Assembly: GCF_023375815.1 (NCBI RefSeq)
Contig: NZ_CP067412.1
Coordinates: forward strand, 6,138,001-6,202,000
Reading direction: 5' to 3'
From: Pseudomonas sp. HS6
GTDB taxonomy: Bacteria; Pseudomonadota; Gammaproteobacteria; Pseudomonadales; Pseudomonadaceae
Length of the DNA: 64,000 bases
Part shown: positions 44,672 to 54,329 of the stretch, one piece after another
How the letters are laid out: each line of letters begins with the position of its first letter
Position numbering within the stretch: the stretch's first letter is position 1
Position numbers and translations under genes: made by a program
The notes under the pieces: model-generated
Told to the model about the DNA's origin: nothing
Databases searched by the model: none
What the model saw: the letters and a program-made list of their open reading frames with translations, nothing else

Positions 44672-46504
44672 TCAATTCCCCAACGCTTCCCCCTCTCTCC
44701 GAGGATCCGCCCCACCGGCCAGCGTTGCTTTCCCCTGCGCATCCTTGACCCGCACGATGGCCTGGGTGCCGCTGGTCATGTCGATTTCGTTGACGGTGTG
44801 GCCCTTGTCCTTGAGTGCCTGGATCAGTGCCGGGGTGAACTGGCCCTGTTCCAGTTCCGTCGGGCCGTTGCGGCTGCCGAAGTTGGGCAGGCTGATGGCG
44901 CTTTGCGGGTCGAGGTTCCAGTCGAGCAGGCCGACGGTGGTTTTGGCCACGTATTCGATGATCTGCGAGCCGCCCGGAGAGCCAACGGTGGCGACGAATT
45001 CACCGCTGTTGCGATCAAAGATCAGGGTCGGTGCCATTGATGAGCGCGGACGTTTGCCGGGCTCTACGCGGTTGGCAACTTTCTGCCCGTTTTCTTCGGG
45101 GATGAACGAGAAATCGGTCATCTGGTTGTTGAGCAAAAAGCCCTGAACCATCAGGTGCGAGCCGAACGCCGCTTCGATGGTGGTGGTCATCGACACGGCG
45201 CCACCGAAGTCATCCACCGCCACGACTTGCGAGGTGGAGATGCGCAGCGGCGAGCGGTCCGGTGCATAGGCCACCTGCACGCCCGGCGGGGTGCCGGGCT
45301 TGGCGGTGCCCATGCTGCGTTCGCCGATCAGGCTCGCGCGGCTGGCCAGATAACCCGGATCGACCAGGCCTTTGACCGGCACCGGTACGAAGTCGGTATC
45401 GGCCACGTATTGTGCGCGGTCGGCGTAGGCCAGCCGTTCGGCTTCGGCGATCAGATGCACGGCTTGCGGCGCAGGTTCGAGGCCGGCCGGTTTATCGGTT
45501 TTCACAGGTTTGAGCGGCGTTAGGGAAAGACGCGGGTCGCGGGTTTCCAGCGCCTGCAAGGTGCCGAGAATCTGCGCCACCGCAATCCCGCCGGACGATG
45601 GCGGCGGCATCCCGCAAACCTGCCAGCGCTTGTAGTCGGTGCACAGTGGTGCGCGTTCCTTGGCCTGATAGTGCTGAAGGTCGTTCAGCGACAGGCTGCC
45701 GGGGTTGGCGTGGCCCTGGACCTTGGCCACGATCTCTTCGGCGATCGGGCCTTTGTACAGCGCGTTCGCACCTTCGTTGGCGATGCGTTTGAGCACAGCG
45801 GCCAGGGCAGGGTTTTGCAGTCGCGTGCCGACGGCTTTGACACTGCCGTCGCTGTTGAGGAAGTAACTGGCCATGTCCGGCGAGCGGCGTACCACCGGGT
45901 CGGATTCCAATAGCGAATGCAGGCGCGGGGAGATCGCAAAGCCCTGTTCAGCCAGTTTGATTGCCGGTGCAAACAACGTCGCCCACGGCAGACGACCGTG
46001 TTGTTTGTGCGCCATCTCCAATGCGCGCAATACGCCGGGCGTGCCGACGGAGCGTCCGCCGATCTGCGCCTGTGGAAACGGCATCGGTTTGCCGTCGGCC
46101 TGCAGGAATAGCTTTTCGGTAGCGCCGGCCGGTGCGGTTTCGCGACCGTCATAGGTGCGCACCTGTTTGCCGTCCCACAACACAATCATCGCGCCACCGC
46201 CGATCCCGGAGGATTGCGGTTCGACCAGCGTCAACACGGCTTGCATCGCAATGGCAGCGTCGATGGCCGAACCACCTTGACGCAGCATCTCGCGACCGGC
46301 CTCGGCGGCCAGCGGATTGGCAGCGGCGGCCATGTGTTTGTCGGCGTGGCTGGCTTGCAGGTCGGTGCGGTAACCGGAGGCGGCCTCCGGTGCCAGCGGC
46401 AAGGTCGAGGAGGGCGGTGCATTGCACGCAGTGAGGGAGATGGCGCTGACGATCAGGGTCAACGCCGGCAGGCGAAAGCGCTTCAGGGGCAGGGCTGGAA
46501 ACAC
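44672..46504 (-). CDS. ggt: Gamma-glutamyltransferase
   Basis: A 610-residue periplasmic Ntn-hydrolase that cleaves the gamma-glutamyl bond of glutathione and related compounds. A signal sequence ends in ISLTACNAP, a good lipobox, so it is probably a lipoprotein. PQSSGIGGGAMIVLWDG, DGRETAP, PPPSSGGIAVAQIL and GVQVAYAPDRSPLR are family motifs. The autocatalytic nucleophile is most likely T424 in ISTSQVVAVD, where E. coli has TTHYSVVD: the threonine is kept but the following residues are changed. SSGIGGG and the C-terminal GSPGGSQII, which bind substrate, are intact. It is monocistronic, ending at the 62-bp repeat. Confidence 0.9.
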   Translation of the reverse strand: MFPALPLKRFRLPALTLIVSAISLTACNAPPSSTLPLAPEAASGYRTDLQASHADKHMAAAANPLAAEAGREMLRQGGSAIDAAIAMQAVLTLVEPQSSGIGGGAMIVLWDGKQVRTYDGRETAPAGATEKLFLQADGKPMPFPQAQIGGRSVGTPGVLRALEMAHKQHGRLPWATLFAPAIKLAEQGFAISPRLHSLLESDPVVRRSPDMASYFLNSDGSVKAVGTRLQNPALAAVLKRIANEGANALYKGPIAEEIVAKVQGHANPGSLSLNDLQHYQAKERAPLCTDYKRWQVCGMPPPSSGGIAVAQILGTLQALETRDPRLSLTPLKPVKTDKPAGLEPAPQAVHLIAEAERLAYADRAQYVADTDFVPVPVKGLVDPGYLASRASLIGERSMGTAKPGTPPGVQVAYAPDRSPLRISTSQVVAVDDFGGAVSMTTTIEAAFGSHLMVQGFLLNNQMTDFSFIPEENGQKVANRVEPGKRPRSSMAPTLIFDRNSGEFVATVGSPGGSQIIEYVAKTTVGLLDWNLDPQSAISLPNFGSRNGPTELEQGQFTPALIQALKDKGHTVNEIDMTSGTQAIVRVKDAQGKATLAGGADPRREGEALGN

Positions 46505-46659
46505 GCGGGGCTCTCCGTCCGTGGGATAAAAGTCTGACGGACTGTATCGGCCGACCGTGCAGGACGCAAACCGTCGGTATGTTTGTCCTTCATGCCTTGG
46601 CGAATTTTCTGTAGGGTCAGGGGCAAACGTGAAGCCAGAACAATCAACAAGAGGCCAGC

Positions 46660-47760
46660 ATGCACAGCGAGTTTCCGACCCAGTCCAGCTACCGCCATCA
46701 GCGCGAACAATTTCTTGCCGCCGCCACCGCGGCCGGTGCGACGCTCACCTCATACGCACATCCGCGCTGCGGGCCGTTTGGCGAGCCATTGAGCACCGAT
46801 GTGGCGGTGTTGGGAGATCCGCAAGCCAAACGGCGTCTGGTGGCGCTCAGCGGCACCCACGGAGTGGAGGGCTATTACGGTTCGGAGTGCCAGATCGACT
46901 GGCTGAAGCATTTCACGCCGGGCTCGCTGCCGAAGGATGTCGCGGTGGTGATGATTCATCTGATCAACCCGTGGGGCACCGCATGGCTACGGCGGGTCAA
47001 CGAAGACAATATCGACCTCAATCGCAATCATCTGGACTTCAATCAACCGCTTCCGGACAACCAGGCTTACGCCGCGCTGCATGAGATCTACGCGTGCACC
47101 GATTTGAATGGCCCCGAGCGGCAGCGCGCCGATGCCTTGCTTGATGCGCAAATCGCCGAGCACGGCTGGCCGGCGGTGATGTCGATTGTCGAGGGCGGCC
47201 AGCACAGTCATCCCGATGGGCTGTTTTTCGGAGGCCTGGCGCCGAGCTGGTCGAATCGCACGCTGCATCAGATCATCGAGACCCACCTGGCCGGTGCTGA
47301 AGCCGTGATGTGTTTCGACCTGCACACCGGCGCCGGCGAGTACGGTCATCCGATGCTGCTGACGATCACTCGGGCACCTTATCCGGCACTGGCCCAGGCG
47401 CAATCGATCTACGGCCCGTGGCTCTACACGCTGCACACCGGTGCCGAGACTGTGAGCGAAACCGGTGTCGCGGCGACTGCTACCGGTTACACCTCGCAGG
47501 CATTGCTCAACGCGCTGCCGAATGTGCAACTGATGCCGTTCGTGATCGAGTGCGGGACTTATCCGGGGCCGGACGTGCATCGCTACTTGCGCGACGATCA
47601 CTGGGTGCATCTGCACGGTGATCCGCTGGATGCGACGGGGCGCGAGATCAAATTGAATCTGCTGGAGCAGTTCTATCCCGCCGACCCGGACTGGCGAGAG
47701 ATGGTGGGTTTGCGTACCCGGCAGATCTGGGCGAAAGGGCTGGCGGCGCTGGCCGTCTGA
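46660..47760 (+). CDS. DUF2817/M14-like zinc peptidase
   Basis: A 366-residue protein related to M14 carboxypeptidases. The zinc site is suggested by GTHGVEGYYGSE (H67, E70) and CFDLHTGAGEYGHP (histidine near 218), with INPWGTAWLRRVNEDNIDLN (the Arg/Asn substrate region) between them and a glutamate in VIECGTYPG as possible general base. No signal peptide is present, so it is cytoplasmic. It is divergent from ggt across 155 bp, which makes a shared role in peptide or gamma-glutamyl compound turnover possible. The substrate is unknown. Confidence 0.78.
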   Translation: MHSEFPTQSSYRHQREQFLAAATAAGATLTSYAHPRCGPFGEPLSTDVAVLGDPQAKRRLVALSGTHGVEGYYGSECQIDWLKHFTPGSLPKDVAVVMIHLINPWGTAWLRRVNEDNIDLNRNHLDFNQPLPDNQAYAALHEIYACTDLNGPERQRADALLDAQIAEHGWPAVMSIVEGGQHSHPDGLFFGGLAPSWSNRTLHQIIETHLAGAEAVMCFDLHTGAGEYGHPMLLTITRAPYPALAQAQSIYGPWLYTLHTGAETVSETGVAATATGYTSQALLNALPNVQLMPFVIECGTYPGPDVHRYLRDDHWVHLHGDPLDATGREIKLNLLEQFYPADPDWREMVGLRTRQIWAKGLAALAV

Positions 47761-47803
47761 GCAACAGTGCCGGCTGTTCTCGGTCGGCACTTTTCTCGAG
47801 GCA

Positions 47804-47838
47804 TAAAAAAACGGCCTACCTTTCGGTAAGCCGTTTTT
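47804..47838 (-). terminator. Terminator of the tRNA-Met transcript
   Basis: On the minus strand AAAACGGCTTACC, loop GAAA, GGTAGGCCGTTTT with one mismatch and a long T-run, 7 bp beyond the tRNA 3' end. Its stem resembles that within the 62-bp repeats (GGCTTACC...GGTAAGCC). Confidence 0.88.
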
Positions 47839-47844
47839 AGTACT

Positions 47845-47921
47845 TGGTGGCTACACAGGGACTTGAACCCCGGACCCCAGCATTATGAATGCTATGCTCT
47901 AACCAACTGAGCTATGTAGCC
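47845..47921 (-). tRNA. tRNA-Met (CAT), elongator
   Basis: A 77-nt cloverleaf: acceptor GGCTACA/TGTAGCC with encoded CCA, D-arm AGCTCAGTTGGTTAGAGC, anticodon loop TTCATAA (anticodon CAT) closed by TAGCA/TGCTG, and T-arm with GGTTCAAGTCC. The GGCTACAT acceptor start is that of elongator methionine tRNA; initiator tRNA begins CGCGGGG, and tRNA-Ile2, also CAT, has a GGCCCCTT acceptor in E. coli. Confidence 0.93.
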
Positions 47922-48036
47922 AAGTGGCGCGCATTATTCCCCTGAAATGGAAAAGCGTCAAGCGTAAATTTAAAATATTTCTTCTTATTTTCAACCGCTT
48001 ATCTTCCCGCGCCGAAAAACGGGGCGGGGAGGGCTT

Positions 48037-50094
48037 TCATCGCAGCTGAAATCTCCCGGTATTCGCACTCAAGGCATGGCTGCCCTGGCTCAAGGTGTCC
48101 GCCGCGAGGTTCACTGCCCGTGCGCCTTCGAGCAGTCTCACCGCGGCCTGATCGACCTGTTGGATATTGCCGCTGACCTCATCGGCCGTGCTTGCCTGTT
48201 CCTCGACCGCCGTGGCGATTTGCGCGAGGGTGTCTGTGACGCTCTGCACGGCGCTGGCGATTTCCCCCAGGCGTTCGCCCAACCCGGTGACGGCTTCGGC
48301 ATCCGTTTGCGCCTGGCCGCACGCTGCTTCCATCAGGCTCACCGCTTCATTCACCGTCGCACGCAAGCTGTCGACCGTTCCGGCGATCTGCGCGGTGGAC
48401 GATTGAGTACGTTGCGAGAGGCTGCGCACCTCGTCGGCCACCACGGCAAAACCACGACCTTGTTCCCCGGCACGAGCTGCCTCGATGGCGGCGTTGAGCG
48501 CCAGCAGGTTGGTCTGCTCGGCGACGCCGCGAATGGTATCGACCACCAGTTGAATTTGCTGCCCTTGCTCGCTGACTCGGCCCAGCGCGGCGGCAGTCTC
48601 ATTCAGGCGCTGATTGAGTTGTTTAATGCTCGCCGTGGTGCGCTGGCTGTCGCGGCTGCTGTCGGCGGCGATGCGGCGGGTGTGCTGGGCGCTGCCCGAA
48701 GCCTGTTCGCAACTCTGCGCGACGCCCTGGGAGGTCGCTGCCAATTGCGTGGCCGCTGCGGCGATCTGGCTGATCTGCAATTGTTGCGCTTCTACTTCGC
48801 TGAGAGCGTCGCTGGAGTGATCGTTAAGGCTGCGCACTGCGTTGCTCAGTTGCGAAGTCTCGTGATCGACACCCAACAGACTGGTGCGCAGTTGCACGAC
48901 GGCCACGTTGAGCGCGGTGCTGATCGACGCCAGTTCATCCCGGCCCACGACAGGCACTTGCAGGCTCAGATTGCCGTCGCGCAAGGCTTCGGCGAGCACC
49001 GTAATGCCGCTGGCGCTACGACGGATCGAGGCTTGCAGGCAGACGAACAGATACAGCGCTGCCAGCAACAGACAACCGAAGACCGTCGCCACAACGATGA
49101 ACTGGCGAATCGCCGATCCGTGGTAGTCATCCAGGCGTTGATCCAGCGACACCAGCGATTGCTGGCGCAGCGTGGCGAGGTTGGCGAGCAGGGCGTCCAG
49201 GCTGCGCTCGAAATCTTCCGGTTTGAGATTGATGCTGCCGCCGAACACGCCGTCATCCAGTACTTTCAACCCGGCATCCAGCTGCTTGAGGCTGTCGTGA
49301 TACTGCCCGGCCCAACCTTGCAGGGCGCTCGGCAGACGTGCTTCGAGCAGGCCTGCGGTTTTTACGAGCTGCTCGCGGGCATCGCCAATGCGGCTGCGCA
49401 GATCACGCAGTTGCAAGCGGCTTTGCAGGGTGAACTGACCGGATACCACAGACGCCTGGCCAACGGCTGCCAGTCGGCCGACCCGTTCGATCAGGTCCGG
49501 TGCATGTTGAGTGGAAATCTGTGTCAGCAGATAGGTTTCCAGCCACGGTGCGAGGATCAGGCGATTGTCCATCGCGATTTGTTCGCGCAATGCTTGCAGG
49601 GCACTGAGGGCGTTGGTGAAACGATCGTAACCGTCCGGCCACCAGCCGACACCAGAGAGGCTTTTCGAGTCCAGACCATTGAGCGCGGCTTGCAGGGCCT
49701 GATAGCGGGCCAGGGTTTCACCTTCCGCGCCTTCGGCTTGCAAGGCATTGCCCAGCTCCAACGTCGCCTGAGCAACGGCAGGCTGCACACCATCGAATGC
49801 AGCCATTGCAGCGAGGGTTGCGGGCGTCGGTTGGCGGTTGGTTTCCGTGGCACGCCAGCGGGCAGCGCGGTCGCGTTGAGCGGCAAGCAGGTTGTCGAGC
49901 GCATCGAGGGCGAGCAACTGACGCACACCGGCACGTTCGCCGGAAATCAGGTTGAGCTTGTCGCGATAATCCTGGCCGATCATCAACAGGCTACCGGCCA
50001 GCGGCAGAATGAACAGCAGAAACAACAACTGGAATTTACGCGCGAAGCCAAACCGCCCCAGCAATTTGATCCCCGGTGATAAGAAAGCCTGCAT
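48037..50094 (-). CDS. Transmembrane methyl-accepting chemotaxis protein
   Basis: A 685-residue chemoreceptor from ATG 50094 (AGGAG 9 bp upstream). TM1 is at residues 21-40 (FQLLFLLFILPLAGSLLMIG), the periplasmic part spans about 41-330 and is all-helical, TM2 is at 331-353, a HAMP region (ITVLAEALRDGNLSLQVPVVGRDEL) follows, and the signalling domain has the conserved hairpin tip [19 protein letters not shown]. The large helical sensor (LLALDALDNLLAAQRDRAAR start) resembles NIT-type or helical bimodular domains, so a small anion or organic acid ligand is possible. It is monocistronic and divergent from the Fsr gene. The frame is open upstream for 145 codons, but those codons lack any helix or family match. 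Confidence 0.9.
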   Translation of the reverse strand: MQAFLSPGIKLLGRFGFARKFQLLFLLFILPLAGSLLMIGQDYRDKLNLISGERAGVRQLLALDALDNLLAAQRDRAARWRATETNRQPTPATLAAMAAFDGVQPAVAQATLELGNALQAEGAEGETLARYQALQAALNGLDSKSLSGVGWWPDGYDRFTNALSALQALREQIAMDNRLILAPWLETYLLTQISTQHAPDLIERVGRLAAVGQASVVSGQFTLQSRLQLRDLRSRIGDAREQLVKTAGLLEARLPSALQGWAGQYHDSLKQLDAGLKVLDDGVFGGSINLKPEDFERSLDALLANLATLRQQSLVSLDQRLDDYHGSAIRQFIVVATVFGCLLLAALYLFVCLQASIRRSASGITVLAEALRDGNLSLQVPVVGRDELASISTALNVAVVQLRTSLLGVDHETSQLSNAVRSLNDHSSDALSEVEAQQLQISQIAAAATQLAATSQGVAQSCEQASGSAQHTRRIAADSSRDSQRTTASIKQLNQRLNETAAALGRVSEQGQQIQLVVDTIRGVAEQTNLLALNAAIEAARAGEQGRGFAVVADEVRSLSQRTQSSTAQIAGTVDSLRATVNEAVSLMEAACGQAQTDAEAVTGLGERLGEIASAVQSVTDTLAQIATAVEEQASTADEVSGNIQQVDQAAVRLLEGARAVNLAADTLSQGSHALSANTGRFQLR

Positions 50095-50427
50095 GCCCCA
50101 TGACTCCTCTGGACACCACGCACCATTGGCGTGCACCGCGTTCGTTGCGAGCGCGATCAGTGCCCTGCTAAAAGGCTTCGAAAGTCCACTCTCGTCCGCT
50201 CTGTAGGCAGACTCTGTAGCAAAACTTCCCATTCTCGATCCCCTTTGTAAGGGGGCCGCGTTCAAGCGGAGAAGCAAGGCAAGAATCAGACCATGGCTTT
50301 GCGCTATCACTTGCGCGGCGATGAATGAATAGTTCGTTAGCTGGCTAAGGGGATGGCGCTGGCGCACCGAAAAATGGCACATTGGCGCACCTGCCTGTGT
50401 GCACCCATCTGCTGTACGGAAACTCCC
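50095..50427. other. Gene-free divergent region between MCP and fsr genes
   Basis: A 333-bp region between the divergent start codons. It has a small perfect hairpin, CCCCTT TGT AAGGGG (50240-50254), and a run of unremarkable sequence. No RNA gene, repeat or operator is recognisable. Both promoters must lie here. Confidence 0.4.
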
Positions 50428-51645
50428 ATGGCTATCAGCAACGTTCAGACCGCCGCTGCGTCGGCGTCCGCTCCTCCCCAAAGCAGTCCCCTGGTGATGC
50501 GCATCATCGGCGCGGTGGCGCTGGCGCATTTGATCAACGACCTCATCCAGTCGGTGCTACCGTCGATCTATCCGATGCTCAAGGCCAACTACGGCTTGAG
50601 CTTCACCCAGGTCGGCCTGATCACCCTGACGTTCCAATTGACCGCTTCGCTGTTGCAGCCGTGGGTCGGTTACCACACTGACCGGCACCCGAAACCGTGG
50701 CTGTTGCCGGCCGGCTCCGTGTGCACGCTGATCGGTATTGTGATGATGTCGATGGTCGGCAGTTTCCCGCTGATTCTGCTGGCGGCAGCCCTGATTGGCA
50801 TCGGCTCCTCGACCTTCCACCCTGAAGCTTCTCGTATCGCGCGGCTGGCGTCGGGCGGGCGTTTCGGTCTGGCGCAATCGACCTTCCAGGTCGGTGGCAA
50901 CGCCGGCTCGGCATTCGGCCCTTTGCTGGCGGCGGCCATCATCATTCCGTTCGGGCAGGGCAACGTGGCCTGGTTTGGGCTGTTCGCGGTGTTTGCGCTG
51001 TTCGTGCTGTACCGCATCAGCCGCTGGTACGCCCATCACCTGAACTTGTTCAAGCTCAAGGCGGGCCAAGCCGCCACTCACGGACTTTCGAAGGGCAGGG
51101 TGACCAGCGCGTTGATCGTGCTCGGGTTACTGGTGTTCTCCAAGTATTTCTACATGGCCAGCCTGACCAGTTACTTCACCTTCTACCTGATCGAGAAGTT
51201 CGATCTGTCGGTCGCCAGTTCCCAGCTGCACTTGTTCCTGTTCCTCGGCGCGGTGGCGGCGGGCACGTTCTTTGGCGGGCCGATCGGCGACAAGATCGGG
51301 CGTAAGGCGGTGATCTGGTTCTCGATCCTCGGCGTTGCGCCATTCACGCTGCTCATGCCGCATGTCGACCTGTTCTGGACCACTGTCCTGAGCGTGGTGA
51401 TCGGCTTCATCCTCGCTTCGGCGTTCTCGGCGATTGTGGTGTACGCGCAGGAACTGGTGCCGGGCAATGTCGGGATGATTGCCGGGGTGTTCTTCGGTCT
51501 GATGTTCGGATTTGGCGGGATTGGTGCGGCGTTGCTCGGGCATCTGGCAGACGTGCATGGCATCGAGTACGTGTATTTCCTGTGCTCGTTCCTGCCGTTG
51601 TTTGGTGTGCTGGCGATCTTCCTGCCAAGAACCAAAAAGACCTGA
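50428..51645 (+). CDS. fsr: MFS transporter, fosmidomycin-resistance (Fsr) family
   Basis: A 405-residue, 12-helix major facilitator. AHLINDLIQSVLPSIYPMLK near the start, GLITLTFQLTASLLQPWVGY, STFHPEASRIARLASGGRFG, FQVGGNAGSAFGPLLAA and GGPIGDKIGRKAVIWFS are typical of the Fsr group. The open frame starts earlier (50353) but homology begins at ATG 50428 (MAISNVQTAA). Fsr confers fosmidomycin efflux in E. coli; the natural substrate is unknown. It is followed by a bidirectional terminator shared with ychF. Confidence 0.85.
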   Translation: MAISNVQTAAASASAPPQSSPLVMRIIGAVALAHLINDLIQSVLPSIYPMLKANYGLSFTQVGLITLTFQLTASLLQPWVGYHTDRHPKPWLLPAGSVCTLIGIVMMSMVGSFPLILLAAALIGIGSSTFHPEASRIARLASGGRFGLAQSTFQVGGNAGSAFGPLLAAAIIIPFGQGNVAWFGLFAVFALFVLYRISRWYAHHLNLFKLKAGQAATHGLSKGRVTSALIVLGLLVFSKYFYMASLTSYFTFYLIEKFDLSVASSQLHLFLFLGAVAAGTFFGGPIGDKIGRKAVIWFSILGVAPFTLLMPHVDLFWTTVLSVVIGFILASAFSAIVVYAQELVPGNVGMIAGVFFGLMFGFGGIGAALLGHLADVHGIEYVYFLCSFLPLFGVLAIFLPRTKKT

Positions 51646-51663
51646 CGGACTGAATTTCAGGCA

Positions 51664-51696
51664 CAAAAAAGCCGCGTATCAAACGCGGCTTTTTCT
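51664..51696. terminator. Bidirectional terminator between fsr and ychF
   Basis: AAAAAAGCCGCGT, loop ATCAA, ACGCGGCTTTTTC: a 7-bp GC stem extended by A and T runs on both sides, 19 bp after fsr and 13 bp before the ychF stop. Confidence 0.9.
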
Positions 51697-51708
51697 TGGG
51701 TGCAGCTT

Positions 51709-52809
51709 TTACACGTTGAAGCGGAAGTGCATCACGTCGCCGTCTTTGACGATGTAATCCTTGCCTTCCAGACGCCATTTACCGGCTTCCTTGGTGCCTG
51801 CTTCGCCCTTGTACTGGATGAAGTCGTTGTAGGCGATCACTTCGGCGCGGATGAAGCCTTTCTCGAAGTCGGTGTGGATCACGCCAGCGGCTTGTGGTGC
51901 GGTGGCACCGACGCGGACGGTCCAGGCGCGGACTTCTTCGACACCGGCGGTGAAGTAGGTCTGCAGGTGCAGCATTTCGTAGCCGGCGCGGATCACGCGG
52001 TTCAGGCCAGGCTCTTCCAGGCCCAGGGCCTCGAGGAACATGTCTTTTTCTTCGCCGTCATCCAGCTCGGCGATTTCCGCTTCGATCTTGTTGCAGACCG
52101 GAACAACCATGGCGCCTTCTTCTTCGGCGATGGCCTTGACCACGTCCAGGTGCGGGTTGTTCTCGAAACCGTCTTCAGCGACGTTGGCGATGTACATGAC
52201 CGGTTTGGTGGTCAGCAGGTGGAAGCCCTTGATCACCGCTTTTTCGTCGGTGCTCATGTTCTTCATCAGGCTGCGCGCTGGCTTGCCTTCGGTGAAGTGA
52301 GCGATCAGTTGCTCCAGCAGGCCTTTCTGAACGACGGCGTCCTTGTCACCACCCTTGGCGTTACGCGCGACTTTCTGCAGTTGCTTCTCGCAGCTGTCGA
52401 GGTCGGCGAAGATCAGTTCCAGGTCGATGATTTCGATGTCGCGCTTCGGGTCGACGCTGTTGGAAACGTGGATCACGTTTTCGTCTTCGAAGCAGCGCAC
52501 GACGTGAGCGATCGCGTCGGTTTCGCGGATGTTGGCCAGGAATTTGTTGCCCAGACCTTCACCTTTCGAGGCGCCGGCAACGAGGCCTGCGATGTCGACG
52601 AATTCCATGGTGGTCGGCAGGATGCGCTTCGGATTGACGATGGCCGCCAGGGCGTCCAGACGCGGATCCGGCATCGGCACGATGCCACTGTTCGGCTCGA
52701 TAGTGCAGAAGGGGAAGTTCTCGGCCGCGATCCCGGATTTGGTCAGGGCGTTGAACAGGGTGGACTTGCCGACGTTAGGCAGGCCGACGATGCCGCAATT
52801 GAATCCCAT
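51709..52809 (-). CDS. ychF: Ribosome-associated ATPase YchF
   Basis: A 366-residue Obg-family P-loop protein. Its start is [20 protein letters not shown] (ATG 52809), with G1 GLPNVGKS, G3 [10 protein letters not shown] and a G4 of NKIE rather than NKxD, the change that makes YchF prefer ATP. A coiled coil follows (about residues 130-200), and the C-terminal TGS domain contains [16 protein letters not shown] and [12 protein letters not shown]. It binds ribosomes and modulates stress responses. The frame remains open upstream into the pth region but that part is not homologous. It ends the pth-ychF unit; the gap between pth and ychF is 23 bp. Confidence 0.95.
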   Translation of the reverse strand: MGFNCGIVGLPNVGKSTLFNALTKSGIAAENFPFCTIEPNSGIVPMPDPRLDALAAIVNPKRILPTTMEFVDIAGLVAGASKGEGLGNKFLANIRETDAIAHVVRCFEDENVIHVSNSVDPKRDIEIIDLELIFADLDSCEKQLQKVARNAKGGDKDAVVQKGLLEQLIAHFTEGKPARSLMKNMSTDEKAVIKGFHLLTTKPVMYIANVAEDGFENNPHLDVVKAIAEEEGAMVVPVCNKIEAEIAELDDGEEKDMFLEALGLEEPGLNRVIRAGYEMLHLQTYFTAGVEEVRAWTVRVGATAPQAAGVIHTDFEKGFIRAEVIAYNDFIQYKGEAGTKEAGKWRLEGKDYIVKDGDVMHFRFNV

Positions 52810-52832
52810 GGTGTTATCCCCGAGGAGTAGAG

Positions 52833-53417
52833 TCAGGCCTTCTGGCTGTGCAGGTTTTTCATCGCACGGTTCCATTCACCGGCGAGGATATCCGGCAGCA
52901 CGCCGAGGGCAAAGTCGATGCTGGCATCGAGTTTTTCCTGTTCGGCGCGTGGCGCACGACCCAGGACGAAATTTGAAACCATACTGGCGACGCCCGGGTG
53001 GCCGATGCCAAGCCGCAGGCGGTGGAACGTATTCTGATTGCCCAATTGCGCAATGATGTCGCGCAATCCGTTGTGACCGCCATGGCCGCCGCCAACTTTG
53101 AGTTTGGCGACGCCCGGAGGCAGATCGAGTTCGTCGTGCGCCACCAGGATTTCTTCAGGCTTGATGCGGAAGAAACCGGCGAGTGCCGCCACGGCCTGGC
53201 CGCTGCGGTTCATGTAGGTGGTGGGAATCAGCAGACGAACATCCTGACCCTGATGCGAAAAGCGCCCGGTCAGGCCGAAATACTTGCGATCGGCCACGAG
53301 ATTCACATTCTGTGCGTGGGCGATGCGCTCAACAAAAAGGGCCCCTGCGTTATGCCGGGTCTGTTCGTATTCAGCGCCTGGATTTCCCAGGCCAACGATC
53401 AGTTTGATGGCAGTCAC
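52833..53417 (-). CDS. pth: Peptidyl-tRNA hydrolase
   Basis: A 194-residue enzyme that releases tRNA from peptidyl-t[23 protein letters not shown] carries the asparagine and catalytic histidine (H22), [30 protein letters not shown] (catalytic aspartate) and [13 protein letters not shown] are all conserved. GTG 53417 ([10 protein letters not shown]) lies 8 bp after an AGGAAGGG-type ribosome site. It is the expected partner between rplY and ychF. Confidence 0.95.
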
Positions 53418-53588
53418 GATAGGGGCCCTTCCTTGGAGTGGTGGATAACATAGCCGCAATCAGGAAGTGCGGCGAAAGTGGACGAAAAATGCTCATTTAC
53501 CATGGATGTAAACTCCGCGTTCTCGCCCGCTTTCTCGCTACGTTCCAGTCCGCGATGTTACCTGCTCACTCCGGCTTCACAGAGTGAA

Positions 53589-54188
53589 TTACTCTGCTGC
53601 GCCTTCGGTAGCTTCTGGAGCAACACGTGGAGCGTGGACGTTGGCAACAGCCTTGTCATCACCGTGTGCCAGAGCAACGAACTCAACGCCTTTAGGGGCT
53701 TTGATGTTCGACAGGTGAATGATCGAACCGATTTCAGCGTCAGCCAGGTCGACTTCGATGAACTCAGGCAGATCTTTCGGCAGGCAGGAAACTTCGATCT
53801 CGGCAACAACGTGCGAGATTTCGCCGCCTTTCTTCACTGGAGCAGCTTCGTTGATGAAGTGCACAGGAACGATAGCGGTCAGTTTCTGGCCAGCTACAAC
53901 GCGTACGAAGTCAGCGTGCATCACGTGGCCTTTGGCCGGGTGACGTTGCAGAGCTTTGATGATCACGTTTTGCTTGGTGCCACCAACGTTCAGTTCGATA
54001 ACGTGGCTGTAGGCAGCTTCGTTTTCGAGCAGTTTGGCAACTTCTTTGGCCAGCATGCTGATGGATTCAGGGGCTTTGTCGCCACCGTAAACAACAGCTG
54101 GAACCAGGGCGGCGAGACGACGCAGGCGGCGGCTCGCACCTTTCCCCAGGTCGGAACGCGCTTCAGCATTCAGAGTAAAATCGTTCAT
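53589..54188 (-). CDS. rplY: 50S ribosomal protein L25/general stress protein Ctc
   Basis: A 199-residue L25 of the long Ctc type. The N-terminal L25 domain ([33 protein letters not shown]) binds 5S rRNA, and the C-terminal beta domain ([38 protein letters not shown]) is typical of non-enteric bacteria. A short acidic tail ends it. ATG 54188 has GGAG upstream (TTTGGAGATACAAAATG). It follows prs by 141 bp, with a strong terminator between, so it has its own promoter. Confidence 0.95.
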   Translation of the reverse strand: MNDFTLNAEARSDLGKGASRRLRRLAALVPAVVYGGDKAPESISMLAKEVAKLLENEAAYSHVIELNVGGTKQNVIIKALQRHPAKGHVMHADFVRVVAGQKLTAIVPVHFINEAAPVKKGGEISHVVAEIEVSCLPKDLPEFIEVDLADAEIGSIIHLSNIKAPKGVEFVALAHGDDKAVANVHAPRVAPEATEGAAE

Positions 54189-54250
54189 TTTGTATCTCCA
54201 AAATAGCCATGACCGAGTGGCGTTTGCGACCAGCGCCGAACACGGTATGG

Positions 54251-54296
54251 GCAAAAAAGCCCCGCCCCGGCAGGAATGCCGGGGCGGGGCGCTTTT
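54251..54296 (-). terminator. Strong terminator after prs
   Basis: A 14-bp GC-only-plus-A stem, GCCCCGCCCCGGCA (54259-54272) and TGCCGGGGCGGGGC (54277-54290), loop GGAA, with six A on the left that become the T-run on the minus strand. Confidence 0.93.
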
Positions 54297-54329
54297 CGTC
54301 AACGAGACATTTCGAGAAGGGCAGGGCCC

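Noticed and set aside
47845..47921. Reading the CAT-anticodon tRNA as tRNA-Ile2 or initiator tRNA-Met
   Set aside because: The acceptor stem GGCTACA and D-arm match elongator tRNA-Met; initiator tRNA starts CGCGGGG and tRNA-Ile2 has a different acceptor.
48076..50079. A 667-codon open frame antisense to the chemoreceptor gene
   Set aside because: Same reason: third-position GC bias opens the opposite frame; the sense product has complete TM-HAMP-MCP architecture.
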